64,000 nucleotides of DNA from Mycolicibacterium sp. HK-90 (GTDB lineage Bacteria > Actinomycetota > Actinomycetes > Mycobacteriales > Mycobacteriaceae). The notes beneath the pieces are model-generated. The model was given only the letters and a program-made list of their open reading frames with translations, was not told the DNA's origin and searched no databases. The stretch is from the NCBI RefSeq assembly GCF_030486405.1, contig NZ_CP129613.1, positions 4,030,001 through 4,094,000 on the forward strand. The letters are read 5' to 3'. Both the position numbers and the translations under genes were made by a program. Shown here one piece after another: positions 53,941 to 63,969 of this stretch. The stretch's first letter is position 1; every line of letters begins with the position of its first letter.

Positions 53941-54888
53941 ATGACCGCCCCGATCGGACCCGTCGACGCATCGAAGATCCCACGCTTCGCCGGGCCGGCC
54001 ACCTTCGCCCGGTTGCCCCGTCTCGACCAGGTGAAAAAGGCGGACGTGGTCGTGGCCGGGGTGCCGTTCGACTCCGGCGTCTCCTACCGTCCCGGCGCCC
54101 GCTTCGGCCCCACCCATGTGCGCGAGTCGTCACGGTTGCTGCGCCCGTACAACCCAGCGATGGACGTGTCTCCTTTCGAGCTCGTCCAGGTCGCCGATGC
54201 CGGCGATATCGCGGTGAACCCGTTCAACATCCACGAGGCGATCGAGACCATCGAAGGCGCGGCCCGCGACCTCACATCCGACGGGACCAAACTGGTGACC
54301 ATCGGTGGTGACCACACCATCGCGCTCCCTCTGCTCCGCGCCGTGGCCGCCAAGCACGGCCCCGTCGCGCTGGTGCACTTCGACGCCCATCTGGACACCT
54401 GGGACACCTACTTCGGGGCCGAGTACACCCACGGCACGCCGTTCCGCCGCGCCGTCGAGGAGGGCGTCCTCGACACCGAGGCGCTGTCCCACGTCGGCAC
54501 CCGCGGGCCGTTGTACGGCAAGAAGGATCTCGAGGACGACCGCCGGTTCGGGTTCGGCATCGTCACCTCGTCCGACGTGTACTACCAGGGCGTGCGCGAG
54601 GTCGTGGACAAGCTGCGTCAGCGTCTCGGAAACCGTCCCGTTTACGTGTCGATCGACATCGACGTGCTCGACCCGGCGCATGCGCCCGGCACCGGCACCC
54701 CCGAGGCCGGCGGTATGACCAGCCGCGAGCTGCTGGAAATCCTGCGCGGGTTCCGGGGGCTGAACCTGGTCGGCGCCGATGTCGTCGAGGTGGCCCCGGC
54801 GTACGACCACGCCGAGATCACCGGCGTGGCCGCATCGCACGTCGCCTACGACCTGGTGTCCCTGCTGGCCTTGGGGCCCGATGCGTAA
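53941..54888 (+). CDS. Ureohydrolase, probable guanidinobutyrase
   Basis: 315 aa. Seen: Mn-binding [14 protein letters not shown] and [35 protein letters not shown], as in guanidinobutyrase/guanidinopropionase. Known: GbuA splits 4-guanidinobutyrate into GABA and urea. The next gene is an AruI-like decarboxylase, which supports that specificity (arginine transaminase route). Closely related to the ureohydrolase at 26238-27212. It overlaps the TPP-enzyme gene by 8 bp. Confidence 0.88.
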   Translation: MTAPIGPVDASKIPRFAGPATFARLPRLDQVKKADVVVAGVPFDSGVSYRPGARFGPTHVRESSRLLRPYNPAMDVSPFELVQVADAGDIAVNPFNIHEAIETIEGAARDLTSDGTKLVTIGGDHTIALPLLRAVAAKHGPVALVHFDAHLDTWDTYFGAEYTHGTPFRRAVEEGVLDTEALSHVGTRGPLYGKKDLEDDRRFGFGIVTSSDVYYQGVREVVDKLRQRLGNRPVYVSIDIDVLDPAHAPGTGTPEAGGMTSRELLEILRGFRGLNLVGADVVEVAPAYDHAEITGVAASHVAYDLVSLLALGPDA

Positions 54889-56485
54889 CGGGGGCGACGT
54901 TGTCGTCGAGACCCTTACCGCGCTGGGTGTCTCGCATGTGTTCGGGATCCCCGGGCAGAACGCGCTCGGGCTGTTCGACGCCATCCGGCGCAGTAACCTG
55001 ACCTTCGTCAGCTCCCGGGTGGAGAACAACTCCGCCTTCGGCGCCGACGGCTACAGCCGCGTCACCGGCCAGGTCGGCGTGCTGTTCCTGTCTACCGGCC
55101 CGGGCGCGTTGACCGCCCTCGGCGCGCTGCAGGAGGCCTACGCGAGCGGTGTTCCGGTGCTCGTGATCGCCAGCCAGGTACCGCGCTCCGGCATGGGGCT
55201 GCGCCGCGGCATGCTGCACCAGCTCGATGATCAGAAGGCCAGCGCGGTCAATGTCACGAAAAGCGTTGCCACCGTACGGCAGGCCGCCGAGATCCCCAGC
55301 CTGATCGCCGATGCCTATGCGTTGGCCCGGTCAGCACCGGCCGGCCCGACGTGGGTGGAAATCCCCCAGGACGTGCTGTTGGAGCCGACGACGGTGCCGC
55401 CGGTGAGTTCCCTTGGGGCGACGCCGACGCAGCGTGCCCCGCGGACCGAGTTGATCGAGCAAGCCGCGAGCCTGCTGAACAGCGCCGACAAACCGGTCAT
55501 CCTGGCCGGCGGCGGCGTGCGCCGCTCCCCCGGTGGCCCGGAGGCCTTGGTGGCGCTGGCCGAAAAACTCGGCGCCCCGGTGGTTTCCACGGTGGGCGGC
55601 AAGGGCGCCATCGGCTTCGACCATCGGCTGTCGGCCGCATCGTGGATCGAGGACCGCCACACCACCGAGATGATGGAGAACGCCGATGTGCTGCTGGCCG
55701 TCGGCACCGCGATGGGTGAGGTCACCAGCAACTACTTCACGTTTGCGCCGCGCGGCCGGCTGATCCACGTCGATGCCGAGGCCCGCGTGCTGGAGGCCAA
55801 CCATCCCGCACTCGCCATCCACGCCGACGCCGCACGAGCCATGCTGGCACTCGCCGAGCAGGTCGACCCCCGTGACACCACCGCCGGTGCTGCGCAGGCG
55901 GCCGAACTGCGGAAAGCGGTGCAGGACAGGCTGGCCGGGCAAGACCTGGCCACCGAACTGCAACTGATGGCCGACCTGCGGGCCGCCGTGCCGTCGGCCA
56001 CACACACCTTCTGGGACATGACGATCGCCGGATACTGGGCCTGGTCGGCCTGGGATCCACAGGACGGCGCCTTCCATTCCGCTCAGGGCGCAGGCGGTCT
56101 GGGCTTCGCCTTCCCCGCCGCGCTGGCCGCCGCGATCGCCACCGGCGAGCGCACCTTCGCGGTGTCGGGCGACGGCGGCGGCATGTACTCGATCGCCGAG
56201 CTCGCCACCGCACGCCAGCACGACGCCAACGTCACCTGGCTGATCGTCGATGACGGCGGTTACGGCATCTTGCGCGAGTACATGACCGCCGAATTCGGCA
56301 CGGCGACCGCCACCGAACTGGCCCGCCCCGACTTCGCCCGGCTCGCAGAGAGTTTCGGCATTCCCGCGCACACCGCCACCCCGGACAACGTCGGCGAGAT
56401 CGTGGCCGCCACCTTCGGCACCGACGGCCCCGCCGTCGTCGTGCTGCCCGCAATACTCAGCATGTTCGCCCCCACTCACCTCTGA
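54881..56485 (+). CDS. ThDP-dependent decarboxylase, AruI-like (2-ketoarginine decarboxylase?)
   Basis: 534 aa. Seen: acetolactate-synthase fold: catalytic Glu in SSRVENN, central domain ([11 protein letters not shown]), ThDP/Mg site [11 protein letters not shown]...DDGGYG (D where N is usual). Known: AruI of Pseudomonas decarboxylates 5-guanidino-2-oxopentanoate to 4-guanidinobutyraldehyde. Placement between a guanidinobutyrase and a symporter makes this the best guess; acetolactate synthase or another 2-oxoacid decarboxylase is possible. ATG 54881, inside the upstream gene's last codons. Confidence 0.78.
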   Translation: MRNGGDVVVETLTALGVSHVFGIPGQNALGLFDAIRRSNLTFVSSRVENNSAFGADGYSRVTGQVGVLFLSTGPGALTALGALQEAYASGVPVLVIASQVPRSGMGLRRGMLHQLDDQKASAVNVTKSVATVRQAAEIPSLIADAYALARSAPAGPTWVEIPQDVLLEPTTVPPVSSLGATPTQRAPRTELIEQAASLLNSADKPVILAGGGVRRSPGGPEALVALAEKLGAPVVSTVGGKGAIGFDHRLSAASWIEDRHTTEMMENADVLLAVGTAMGEVTSNYFTFAPRGRLIHVDAEARVLEANHPALAIHADAARAMLALAEQVDPRDTTAGAAQAAELRKAVQDRLAGQDLATELQLMADLRAAVPSATHTFWDMTIAGYWAWSAWDPQDGAFHSAQGAGGLGFAFPAALAAAIATGERTFAVSGDGGGMYSIAELATARQHDANVTWLIVDDGGYGILREYMTAEFGTATATELARPDFARLAESFGIPAHTATPDNVGEIVAATFGTDGPAVVVLPAILSMFAPTHL

Positions 56486-56501
56486 CCGAAGGATTGACAT
56501 C

Positions 56502-57983
56502 GTGGGTAAACCAGTCGATATCGCGATCGTCGTCATCTATCTGCTCGCGATGCTCGCCTTCGGATTCTGGGGCAAGACCCGCACCAAGGACTCCGCCGAC
56601 TTCCTGGTCGCGGGCCGCCGCCTCGGGCCCACGTTGTACACCGGCACCATGGCCGCCGTCGTGCTCGGCGGCGCCTCGACGGTGGGCGGCGTCGGCCTTG
56701 GCTACAAATGGGGCATCTCCGGCATGTGGCTGGTGGTGGCGATCGCCGTCGGTCTGCTGGCACTGAGCCTCTTCTTCGCCGGACCCATTCAGCGCCTTCG
56801 CGTTTACACCGTCGCACAGATGCTCAGCCTGCGCTACGGCGTCGACGCCACCTCGGCCTCCGGGGTCGTCATGGCGGCCTACACCCTGATGCTGTCGGTC
56901 ACTTCGACCATCGCCTACGCGACGGTGTTCAACGTGCTGTTCGGCACGGGACGAACACTTTCCGTGGTAATCGGCGGCATGGTTGTCATGTTGTACTCGG
57001 CGATCGGCGGCATGTGGTCCATCACGCTGACCGACATGGTGCAGTTCATCCTCAAGACCATCGGGGTGTTCTTCCTGCTGCTGCCGTTCACCTGGAACAA
57101 GGCCGGCGGATTCGACGGTATCCGGGAACGGGCCGGCGACGCGGTATTCGACCTCACCGCGATCGGCACCGAGACCATCATCACGTTCTTCGTCGTCTAC
57201 AGCTTCGGAATGCTGATCGGACAGGACATCTGGCAGCGGGTGTTCACCGCTCGCTCCCCGCAGGTCGCCCGCTGGGGTGGCACGACAGCCGCGCTCTACT
57301 GCGTGCTGTACGGCATCGCCGGGGCTCTGATCGGCATGGCCGCATCGACATTCATGCCCGACATCGAAGCCAAGGACGATGTGTACGCCCAGATCGCCGA
57401 GGCGATTCTGCCCGTCGGGATCAGCGGCCTTGTGCTGGCCGCGGCCGTCGCCGCGATGATGTCGACCGCGTCGGGCGCACTGATCGCCACCGCCACGGTG
57501 GCGCGCACCGACATCAAGCCGATGCTGGCGCGCCTGCTCGGCAAGCCCACCGCCACCCGCGACGACACCGAGAACCCGGAAGTGGATGTGCATTCCGACC
57601 GCCGCTACGTCGCGGTGCTCGGCGTCGTCGTCATCATCATCGCCGCCCTGCTCAACGACGTGGTCGGCGCGCTGACCATCGCCTACGACATTCTCGTCGG
57701 CGGTCTGCTGGTGCCGATCCTCGGCGGATTCCTGTGGAAACGCGCCACCGGTGCCGGCGCGCTGGCCGCGATGGCGGTCGGCACCGCGGTCACCCTGGGC
57801 ACGATGGCGATCGTGGGCGACGTGCTGGCCAACGAGCCCATCTACTACGGCCTGCTGGCCAGCCTGCTCACCTACATCGCGGTCAGCCTGGCGACACCCC
57901 GCACCCGCCCCGAGGTGCTGCAGGTCTGGGATGATCGGCTCAGCGGCCGCGATACCGCCGACGTTCCCATGGCCACGTCATGA
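56502..57983 (+). CDS. Sodium:solute symporter (SSS family)
   Basis: 493 aa. Seen: 13 or so membrane helices, N-terminal VIYLLAMLAFGFW, GRRLGPTLYTGTMAAVV, and the SSS core (GAASTVGG-like, SATSGALIATATVARTD region). Known: Na+-coupled uptake of amino acids, carboxylates, sugars or urea-like compounds. GTG start, 16 bp after the decarboxylase stop. Likely imports the substrate of this catabolic operon (arginine or guanidino acid). Its 3' end overlaps the convergent membrane-protein gene by 44 bp. Confidence 0.88.
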   Translation: MGKPVDIAIVVIYLLAMLAFGFWGKTRTKDSADFLVAGRRLGPTLYTGTMAAVVLGGASTVGGVGLGYKWGISGMWLVVAIAVGLLALSLFFAGPIQRLRVYTVAQMLSLRYGVDATSASGVVMAAYTLMLSVTSTIAYATVFNVLFGTGRTLSVVIGGMVVMLYSAIGGMWSITLTDMVQFILKTIGVFFLLLPFTWNKAGGFDGIRERAGDAVFDLTAIGTETIITFFVVYSFGMLIGQDIWQRVFTARSPQVARWGGTTAALYCVLYGIAGALIGMAASTFMPDIEAKDDVYAQIAEAILPVGISGLVLAAAVAAMMSTASGALIATATVARTDIKPMLARLLGKPTATRDDTENPEVDVHSDRRYVAVLGVVVIIIAALLNDVVGALTIAYDILVGGLLVPILGGFLWKRATGAGALAAMAVGTAVTLGTMAIVGDVLANEPIYYGLLASLLTYIAVSLATPRTRPEVLQVWDDRLSGRDTADVPMATS

Positions 57984-58608
57984 GCGCCCACACCCCCGCC
58001 ACCAGGGCGCTGGCCACCAGTACGTAGACCGGCCACGGGCCCATCAGATCGAGTAGTGACGCAGTGGCGGGTTTGGCGTTGAGGAAGCCGTAGTTGGTAC
58101 CGGCGATCGCGTTGAACGCCATGGTTCCGAGCGCCCACGCCGCCGTAACCACCACCACGAGCCGATAACTGCGCCAGTCGGGCCGCATCCCGCGACCCCA
58201 GGTCAAATAGATTGCCGCCCAGACCACCAGCAGATGTATCGACCAGAACGCCAGGAACTCGTAGTGCGGGAAATCCGGGCTCTTGAGCACCGGGGAGGCC
58301 AGCGCCTGGGTGCTCAGCACCAGACCCCAGTAGTAGGTCAGCACGTAGGCCCATCGACGTTGTGACCACAGCGCAAACGCCCCGACGACGGTGGCCAGGT
58401 CGGTCAATCGCAGCGGCACCGAGCGCTCGATCGACGGTGGGATGAGGGTGTAGACGAGCATCGCTAGGTAGATCGCGGCTGTCACTGTGCCTAGGATGCG
58501 GCCGAAAACCCGGGATTGATCTTCGGTCTGGCGGCGGCCCAGCCAGACCAGCAGCACCGCCCCGACAACGAACACGGCGATGGCGACCCAGTGTGACGGG
58601 CCGTACAC
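57940..58608 (-). CDS. TIGR02206-type integral membrane protein
   Basis: 222 aa. Seen: six or seven membrane helices, N-terminal GPSHWVAIAVFVVGAVLL, YYWGLVLSTQAL. Known: TIGR02206/YwaF-like membrane proteins of unknown function. GTG start at 58608. Its stop lies inside the SSS symporter gene on the other strand (44-bp overlap). No partner gene evident. Confidence 0.75.
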   Translation of the reverse strand: MYGPSHWVAIAVFVVGAVLLVWLGRRQTEDQSRVFGRILGTVTAAIYLAMLVYTLIPPSIERSVPLRLTDLATVVGAFALWSQRRWAYVLTYYWGLVLSTQALASPVLKSPDFPHYEFLAFWSIHLLVVWAAIYLTWGRGMRPDWRSYRLVVVVTAAWALGTMAFNAIAGTNYGFLNAKPATASLLDLMGPWPVYVLVASALVAGVWALMTWPWERRRYRGR

Positions 58609-58649
58609 CGTGAATTGCCGTTGCGAGAGGACGTTCGGCTCCTTCTAGC

Positions 58650-60011
58650 TCATTGCGCCTGGCTCACCGAGGACATGTGGAAATCCGGGATCCGCAGCGT
58701 CGGCATCGACGCCCGGGTCGCCCAGTCGCCCCACTCGCGCGGCAGGGTGACCTCGCTGAGGCCGGCCTCGGTGGCCCGCCGCAACAGGTCCAGTGGGCTT
58801 TCGTTGAACCGGAAGTTGTTCACCGCGGCGGTGACCTCGCCGTCCTCGATCAGGTAGACGCCGTCGCGGGTCAACCCCGTCAGCAACAACACCGTCGGGT
58901 CGACCTCGCGGATGTACCACAGCGTGCTCAACAGCAGGCCGCGCTCGGTGCCGGCGATCATGTCGGCCAGATCTTTTGCGCCGCCGGTCATGAGCAGATT
59001 GTCGGCGGGGACCGCCACCGGCGTGCCGTACTCGGCGGCCACCGCCCGCGGGTAGGCCAGCGCATGGACCACCCCGTCGCGGATCCAGTCCACCCGGCCG
59101 ATGTCCATGCCGTTGTCGAAGATCGACACCCGCTCAGAGGAACTCGGCACCGCGACGAACGGTTGGCAGGCCAACCGGTCGGCGATCGGGTCGGAGTACA
59201 GGGTCAGCCCCAGATCGGTGAGCTTCTCCCCGACCCGGGTGCCGCCGGGCGCGGACAGCGCGGTGCGCCCTTCCTGCGCTCCGCGACCGTCCATGGCCCA
59301 GGTCAGGTAGATCATCATGTCGGCCACCGTGGACGGCGGCATCAGGGTCTCGTACCGGCCGGCAGGCAAGTCGATCGTTCGCTGCGCCCAGCCGAGCTTC
59401 AAAGACAACTCGTCCAGCAGCGAATCCACCTGCACGTCAACGAAATCGGGTGTGCTCACCCCGGCCCAGGCGCTCGCCCCATCGCGCTTGGCATTGATCT
59501 CCACCGATCCGGTCGGCTGGGTATATCTTCGGCGCAGCCCGGTCGAGGTGGCCACGAACGTCGTCTCCATGACGTGTCGCGCGTACCCGTAGAGCCGGTC
59601 GGAGCCGGCGAACCCCTTGGCCAGGTCGTCGGCGATGCCGGTGAACACCTGCGCGCTGGTGCCCTCGACCGGTGCATCCCAGTCGGCGGGTATGCCCGCC
59701 CCCGGCAGCGGTGGTGCGGCATCGCGTGCCTCAGGTGAGGCAGCCGCCGACTGTTGCGCGGCGGCAACCAGTTCCGGGATCACCGCGGGATCCACCTCGG
59801 TGGAGCGGACCGACCCGACATGGGCCTTGTCCCCCCGCCGCACGATCGAGATCACGGTGGTGGTGCGGCTGACCGTCTCACCGTTGGTGGTCATCGAGTT
59901 TCCGGCCCAGCGCAACGAGGCGTCCGATCGGTCGGTAACCAGGACCATGGTTTCCGTGCCGGAACCCGCGGCCGCCAAGGCGATGTCGACGACCTGCTGT
60001 GCGCCGATCAT
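58650..60011 (-). CDS. tldE: TldE/PmbA-type subunit of the TldD-TldE protease
   Basis: 453 aa. Seen: TldD/PmbA fold (IFDNGMDIGRVDWIRDG, NNFRFNESPLDLLRRATEAG). Lacks the HExxxH zinc site, as PmbA does. Known: heterodimerises with TldD; the pair cleaves unstructured peptides and processes some modified peptides. The ATG overlaps the tldD stop by 4 bp. Confidence 0.9.
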   Translation of the reverse strand: MIGAQQVVDIALAAAGSGTETMVLVTDRSDASLRWAGNSMTTNGETVSRTTTVISIVRRGDKAHVGSVRSTEVDPAVIPELVAAAQQSAAASPEARDAAPPLPGAGIPADWDAPVEGTSAQVFTGIADDLAKGFAGSDRLYGYARHVMETTFVATSTGLRRRYTQPTGSVEINAKRDGASAWAGVSTPDFVDVQVDSLLDELSLKLGWAQRTIDLPAGRYETLMPPSTVADMMIYLTWAMDGRGAQEGRTALSAPGGTRVGEKLTDLGLTLYSDPIADRLACQPFVAVPSSSERVSIFDNGMDIGRVDWIRDGVVHALAYPRAVAAEYGTPVAVPADNLLMTGGAKDLADMIAGTERGLLLSTLWYIREVDPTVLLLTGLTRDGVYLIEDGEVTAAVNNFRFNESPLDLLRRATEAGLSEVTLPREWGDWATRASMPTLRIPDFHMSSVSQAQ

Positions 60012-61525
60012 CGGCCGCCCTCCGTCCGGGTGTTGAGCACATTGATGCCGCGGAACAGCGCACTCGGGCAGCCGTGGCTGACCGGTGCCACCTGACCGGG
60101 CTGCGCCTTGCCGCAGTTGAACGCCCCACCCAGACGCCAGGTCGACGGTCCGCCAACGGCTTCCATCGCACCCCAGAAGTCGGTGGTGGTGGCCTGATAC
60201 GCCACGTCACGCAGCTGACCGTCCAACCGGCCGTCGCAGATCCGGTAGAACCGCTGGCCGGTGAACTGGAAGTTGTACCGCTGCATGTCGATTGACCAGG
60301 ATTTGTCCCCGACGATGTAGATGCCGTCGGACACCCGTGAGATCAGGTCGTCGGTACTGAGGTCCTCGGGACCGGGCTGCAGCGACACGTTGGCCATCCG
60401 CTGGATCGGCACGTGATGGGGAGAGTCGGCATACGAGCAGCCGTTGGAGCGGGCTTGCCCGAGGCGGGGCGCGAACACCCGGTCCAGCTGATAGCCGACG
60501 AAGATGCCGTCGCGCACCAGGTCCCAGCTCTGCGCCCGGACGCCCTCGTCGTCGAAACCGACCGATGCCAGACCGAATTCCACGGTGCGGTCGGCGGTCA
60601 CGTTCATCACCGGCGAGCCGTAACGCATGGTGCCCAGCTTGTCCGGGGTGGCGAAGGACGTACCGGCGTAGGCGGCCTCGTAGCCGATGGCCCGGTCGTA
60701 TTCGGTGGCGTGCCCGATCGATTCGTGGATGGTCAGCCACAGGTTGGACGGGTCGATCACCAGATCGGTGGGGCCGGCGATCACCGAGGGCGCCTTGGTC
60801 TTCTCGGCCAGCAGCGTCGGAAGTTCGGACAGCTCGGAGGTCCAGTCCCACACGTCATCGCCGGCGAGGGCTTCCCAGCCTCGCGCTGTCGGCGGCGCCA
60901 GTGTGCGCATGGTCTCGAAGCTTCCGGCGGCGGAGTCGACGGCCACCGCCTCCATCGTCGGCATCACCCGCACCCGCTGCTGGGTGATTGAGGACCCGAA
61001 GGTGTCGGCGTAGAAGGTCTGCTCCTTGACCGCGTGCACTCCGGCCGACACGTGGTCGACGCCGTCGGCCGCCAGCAGCCGGTCGGAGTATTCGGCGAGC
61101 AGGGCGATCTTGTCGGCGGCCGGCACCGTGAACGGATCGACGCCGTAATCGGATACCCAGGTCACGTCGGAGTAGACCGGTTCGGCGGCCAGCTCGATCC
61201 GCTCGGCGTTCAGCGGTCCCAACGTCGTGGCGACCTGCACGGCCCGCCGCGCCGTGTCGGCGGCAACGCCCGGGGCCAGTTCGGCGTGGGAGGCGAAACC
61301 CCACGCACCGTCCACGATCACCCGCACCGCCAGTCCGACCTCACGGTTGACCACGGAGGTCTCCAGTTCGCCGTCGCGCAGCTGGATGATCTCGGTGGTG
61401 ATGCGGTGAATCCGCAGATCGGCATAGCTGGCGCCGGCGGCGGCTGCCGCGGTCAGCGCCGCGTCAGCCAGCTCGGACCGGGGCAGCTCGAGGAAATCGG
61501 CGTCCACACGTCGTTGAGCTGTCAC
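60008..61525 (-). CDS. tldD: TldD metalloprotease subunit
   Basis: 505 aa. Seen: HExxxH zinc motif HESIGHATE at about residue 265, conserved C-terminal FNCGKAQPGQ and SHGCP. Known: catalytic subunit of the TldD-TldE metalloprotease. First gene of the coupled pair. Confidence 0.92.
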   Translation of the reverse strand: MTAQRRVDADFLELPRSELADAALTAAAAAGASYADLRIHRITTEIIQLRDGELETSVVNREVGLAVRVIVDGAWGFASHAELAPGVAADTARRAVQVATTLGPLNAERIELAAEPVYSDVTWVSDYGVDPFTVPAADKIALLAEYSDRLLAADGVDHVSAGVHAVKEQTFYADTFGSSITQQRVRVMPTMEAVAVDSAAGSFETMRTLAPPTARGWEALAGDDVWDWTSELSELPTLLAEKTKAPSVIAGPTDLVIDPSNLWLTIHESIGHATEYDRAIGYEAAYAGTSFATPDKLGTMRYGSPVMNVTADRTVEFGLASVGFDDEGVRAQSWDLVRDGIFVGYQLDRVFAPRLGQARSNGCSYADSPHHVPIQRMANVSLQPGPEDLSTDDLISRVSDGIYIVGDKSWSIDMQRYNFQFTGQRFYRICDGRLDGQLRDVAYQATTTDFWGAMEAVGGPSTWRLGGAFNCGKAQPGQVAPVSHGCPSALFRGINVLNTRTEGGR

Positions 61526-61560
61526 GCCCCCACGGTAGCGGCGCCGCGCGGCAACTCAGC

Positions 61561-62115
61561 TCAGGCCCGGGCAAGGCGGCTCAACCAGGTCTCGACATCG
61601 CGGTGGCGCGTGAACCGGACGGTGTGTAGGTGGGGCAACTGTGGGCCCAACGCGGGGATGGTGTCGCGGAGCTTGTTTCGCGTCCGGAAACCCCAGCGCA
61701 GGATGTGGTCTGGGTCGGTGAAGATCGTGCGCAGTGGCGGTTCGACGTTGCCGTTCCACAGTTCGACGCGGCGGACGCGTCTGCGAACAGTGCGACGAGT
61801 CAACTGACGCATGGCCACCGGGGTCGGCAGGTCGAGCCACAGCAGTGTGTCGGCGCGCGCCAGGATCTGGCCGCGCACGGCGCGGTACTGCCATTCGATC
61901 ACCCAGGAATCTCCCGCGATGAACTGTTCGACGTCGCTGATGAACGTGGGGCGGGGCTCCCACCCCGGTCCGTGATAGAGACTGTCGATCTCGACGTACG
62001 GAAGGTCGAATTGTCGGGACAGCCGCGTCGCGAGGGTTGTCTTGCCAGCCCCCGTCGTCCCGGCGACGGCGATGCGCCGCGGCTCCCAGGTCACTGGATC
62101 TTGGGCCGTCAACAC
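61561..62115 (-). CDS. P-loop kinase-like protein, topology-modulation type
   Basis: 184 aa. Seen: Walker A GTTGAGKTTLA near the start, the DSLYHGPGWEPRP motif and LWLDLPTPVAMRQLTRRTVRRR typical of adenylate-kinase-like/FlaR proteins. GTG start at 62115. Function unknown. The divergent sulfatase starts 33 bp away, so promoters overlap. Confidence 0.8.
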   Translation of the reverse strand: MLTAQDPVTWEPRRIAVAGTTGAGKTTLATRLSRQFDLPYVEIDSLYHGPGWEPRPTFISDVEQFIAGDSWVIEWQYRAVRGQILARADTLLWLDLPTPVAMRQLTRRTVRRRVRRVELWNGNVEPPLRTIFTDPDHILRWGFRTRNKLRDTIPALGPQLPHLHTVRFTRHRDVETWLSRLARA

Positions 62116-62148
62116 CAGACCGATCGTAGCGAGGCCTAACGTGAGGTC

Positions 62149-63813
62149 ATGGCAGAGCTCAGCAGACGGACAGTCCTAGGTGGTGCGGCAGTGGCGGCCG
62201 GTGCGGCGGCGGTCGGATTCGGCGGCTACGAACTGCTGGGCCAACGCAGTCGGGACACGACGGGACAGCCCAACATCCTGGTCGTCATCGTGGACCAAAT
62301 GCGGGCGCCGCAGTGGTTCCCCGATACGCAACAGCTAGGCGCTTTGTTGCCGAATCTCGACCGGTTGCGGGCACGCAGCACCTCTTTCGGCTCGCACTAC
62401 AGTGCGTCGAACATGTGCACTCCGTCGCGCGGGGTGCTGACCACCGGCCTCTATTCACACCAGACCGGCTGCCTGTACACCGGCGAGGGACCCACCGAGT
62501 CGACCCTGGCGGCCCGCTTCCCCACCTGGGGCACGATGCTGCGCGACGCCGGATACCGCACCTGGTGGTGGGGCAAATGGCATCTGGGCAGTGCGGCCGA
62601 CAACACGCCGGACGGGCTGGACGTCCACGGCTTCGCCGGGGGCACCTATCCCTCCCCCAACGGCGCACCCAACCAGGGCCTGCGACAGGACCCGTCGATC
62701 GTGGACCAGTTCACCGGATGGTTCGATGCCCACGCCGACGGCGGCCCGTGGTGCACGACGGTGTCGCTGGTCAACCCGCACGACATCTGCTGGTGGCCGA
62801 AAAACCCTCTGCCGGAGGATGTTCCGCGCCGGTTCACCGCCCAGCCGGCGAACTTCGAAACCGCCGAAGACCTGCGGCGCCGCGGCAAACCCCAGCTGCA
62901 GATCGACTACATGAACTTCATGTCGCCGCTGATGACCGGCGCGATGGACTACACCGGACCCGATGCGGCAGCACAGTGGGCGCGGTGCCTGGACATGTAC
63001 CTGTGGCTACACCAGGAGGTCGACACCCAAATCGGCCGCGTGCTCGACACTTTGGCGGCCCGGCCGGAGATCGATGACAACACGGTCGTGGTGTTCACCT
63101 CCGACCACGGCGAGTACGCGGGTTCGCACGGCCTGCGCGGCAAGGGCGCCGCGGTCTACGAGGAGAGCATCCGGGTACCCCTCTACATCCGCGATCCATC
63201 TGGTCATCTGACACCTGGACCAGGCGACACCCGCACGCAGTTGACTTCCAGTGCCGACCTGGCCGCGCTGCTACTCACCATCGCGCACGGTGGGGCGGGC
63301 TGGCGGTCGGACTCCCGCTACTCGTACCTGTCCGGTCGGGCCGACATCGCCGGCATGGCCGCCGACGCCGCGGCACCGGGCCGACCCTGGATCGCGCACG
63401 CCACCGACGACATGTCGGTGGAAGAAATGGCCGCCCTGCTGAAATCACCACTGGCGCAGAAGATATTCGGGGCTGCCCCGCCGACCGAGATCCCGACGTC
63501 GGCACCCAGTCACATCGTCGCCGTGCGGACCCCCGAGGCCAAGCTCGGCATGTACACGTACTGGAAGCCGGGCGGCATGGACATCGACACCTCGCGGCCC
63601 ATCCATCACGAGTTGTACGACTACTCAACGCCTTCCGGCAAGCACGAGCTCGACAACCTGGCCGGCCGCAGCGCCAAGCAGGCCGACCTGCAGGCACTGC
63701 TCGACAACGAGGTGTTGCCGGAGTTGCGGGCACCGCTGCCGGACTTCCTCGATGAGGCGCAGGAGCAGGGGTTGGCGAATATGAGGGAGCTCGCGGAGCT
63801 TCGCGGAGGCTGA
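62149..63813 (+). CDS. Tat-exported sulfatase
   Basis: 554 aa. Seen: twin-arginine signal SRRTVLGG followed by an Ala-rich hydrophobic core, metal-binding VDQMRAP, and CTPSRG, the CxPSR motif converted to formylglycine. C-terminal metal site SDHGEY. Known: type I sulfatases hydrolyse sulfate esters and need a formylglycine-generating enzyme. Exported, so the target is probably outside the cell. Its stop codon lies within the first unit of a tandem repeat. Confidence 0.9.
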   Translation: MAELSRRTVLGGAAVAAGAAAVGFGGYELLGQRSRDTTGQPNILVVIVDQMRAPQWFPDTQQLGALLPNLDRLRARSTSFGSHYSASNMCTPSRGVLTTGLYSHQTGCLYTGEGPTESTLAARFPTWGTMLRDAGYRTWWWGKWHLGSAADNTPDGLDVHGFAGGTYPSPNGAPNQGLRQDPSIVDQFTGWFDAHADGGPWCTTVSLVNPHDICWWPKNPLPEDVPRRFTAQPANFETAEDLRRRGKPQLQIDYMNFMSPLMTGAMDYTGPDAAAQWARCLDMYLWLHQEVDTQIGRVLDTLAARPEIDDNTVVVFTSDHGEYAGSHGLRGKGAAVYEESIRVPLYIRDPSGHLTPGPGDTRTQLTSSADLAALLLTIAHGGAGWRSDSRYSYLSGRADIAGMAADAAAPGRPWIAHATDDMSVEEMAALLKSPLAQKIFGAAPPTEIPTSAPSHIVAVRTPEAKLGMYTYWKPGGMDIDTSRPIHHELYDYSTPSGKHELDNLAGRSAKQADLQALLDNEVLPELRAPLPDFLDEAQEQGLANMRELAELRGG

Positions 63814-63902
63814 GCCGACTAATAAGGCACGGAGGCTGAGCCGACAAACAGGCACGGAGGCTGAGCCGACAAAACAGGCACGGAGGCTGAGCTGACAAAA
63901 CC
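63804..63902. repeat. Four tandem repeats of about 26 bp over the sulfatase stop
   Basis: Units start at 63804, 63830, 63855 and 63881 (spacing 26, 25, 26), each beginning CGGAGGCTGAGCCGAC (last unit GCTGAC). The sulfatase TGA (63811-63813) lies in the first. Units differ in the linker (TAATAAGGCA, AAACAGGCA, AAAACAGGCA). Looks like slippage-driven duplication of the gene's 3' end. Confidence 0.8.
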
Positions 63903-63969
63903 GCTTCCGGGCGACGCCCGACGTACTAGCGTCTGTTCGACGTCGTTCGTTCGCCAGGAGGTTCGCGTC

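Noticed and set aside
58650-61525. TldD-TldE as a partner of the Cys ladder protein (modified peptide system)
   Set aside because: The loci are 44 kb apart, TldD-TldE is housekeeping in many bacteria, and nothing links the two.
62126-62148. Possible second iron box near the sulfatase start
   Set aside because: GGCCTAACGTGAGG shares only a short CTAAC core with the consensus and lacks the second half.
63804-63902. CRISPR-like array at the sulfatase 3' end
   Set aside because: The intervening 9-10 bp are nearly identical, not unique spacers, and the unit covers a stop codon.
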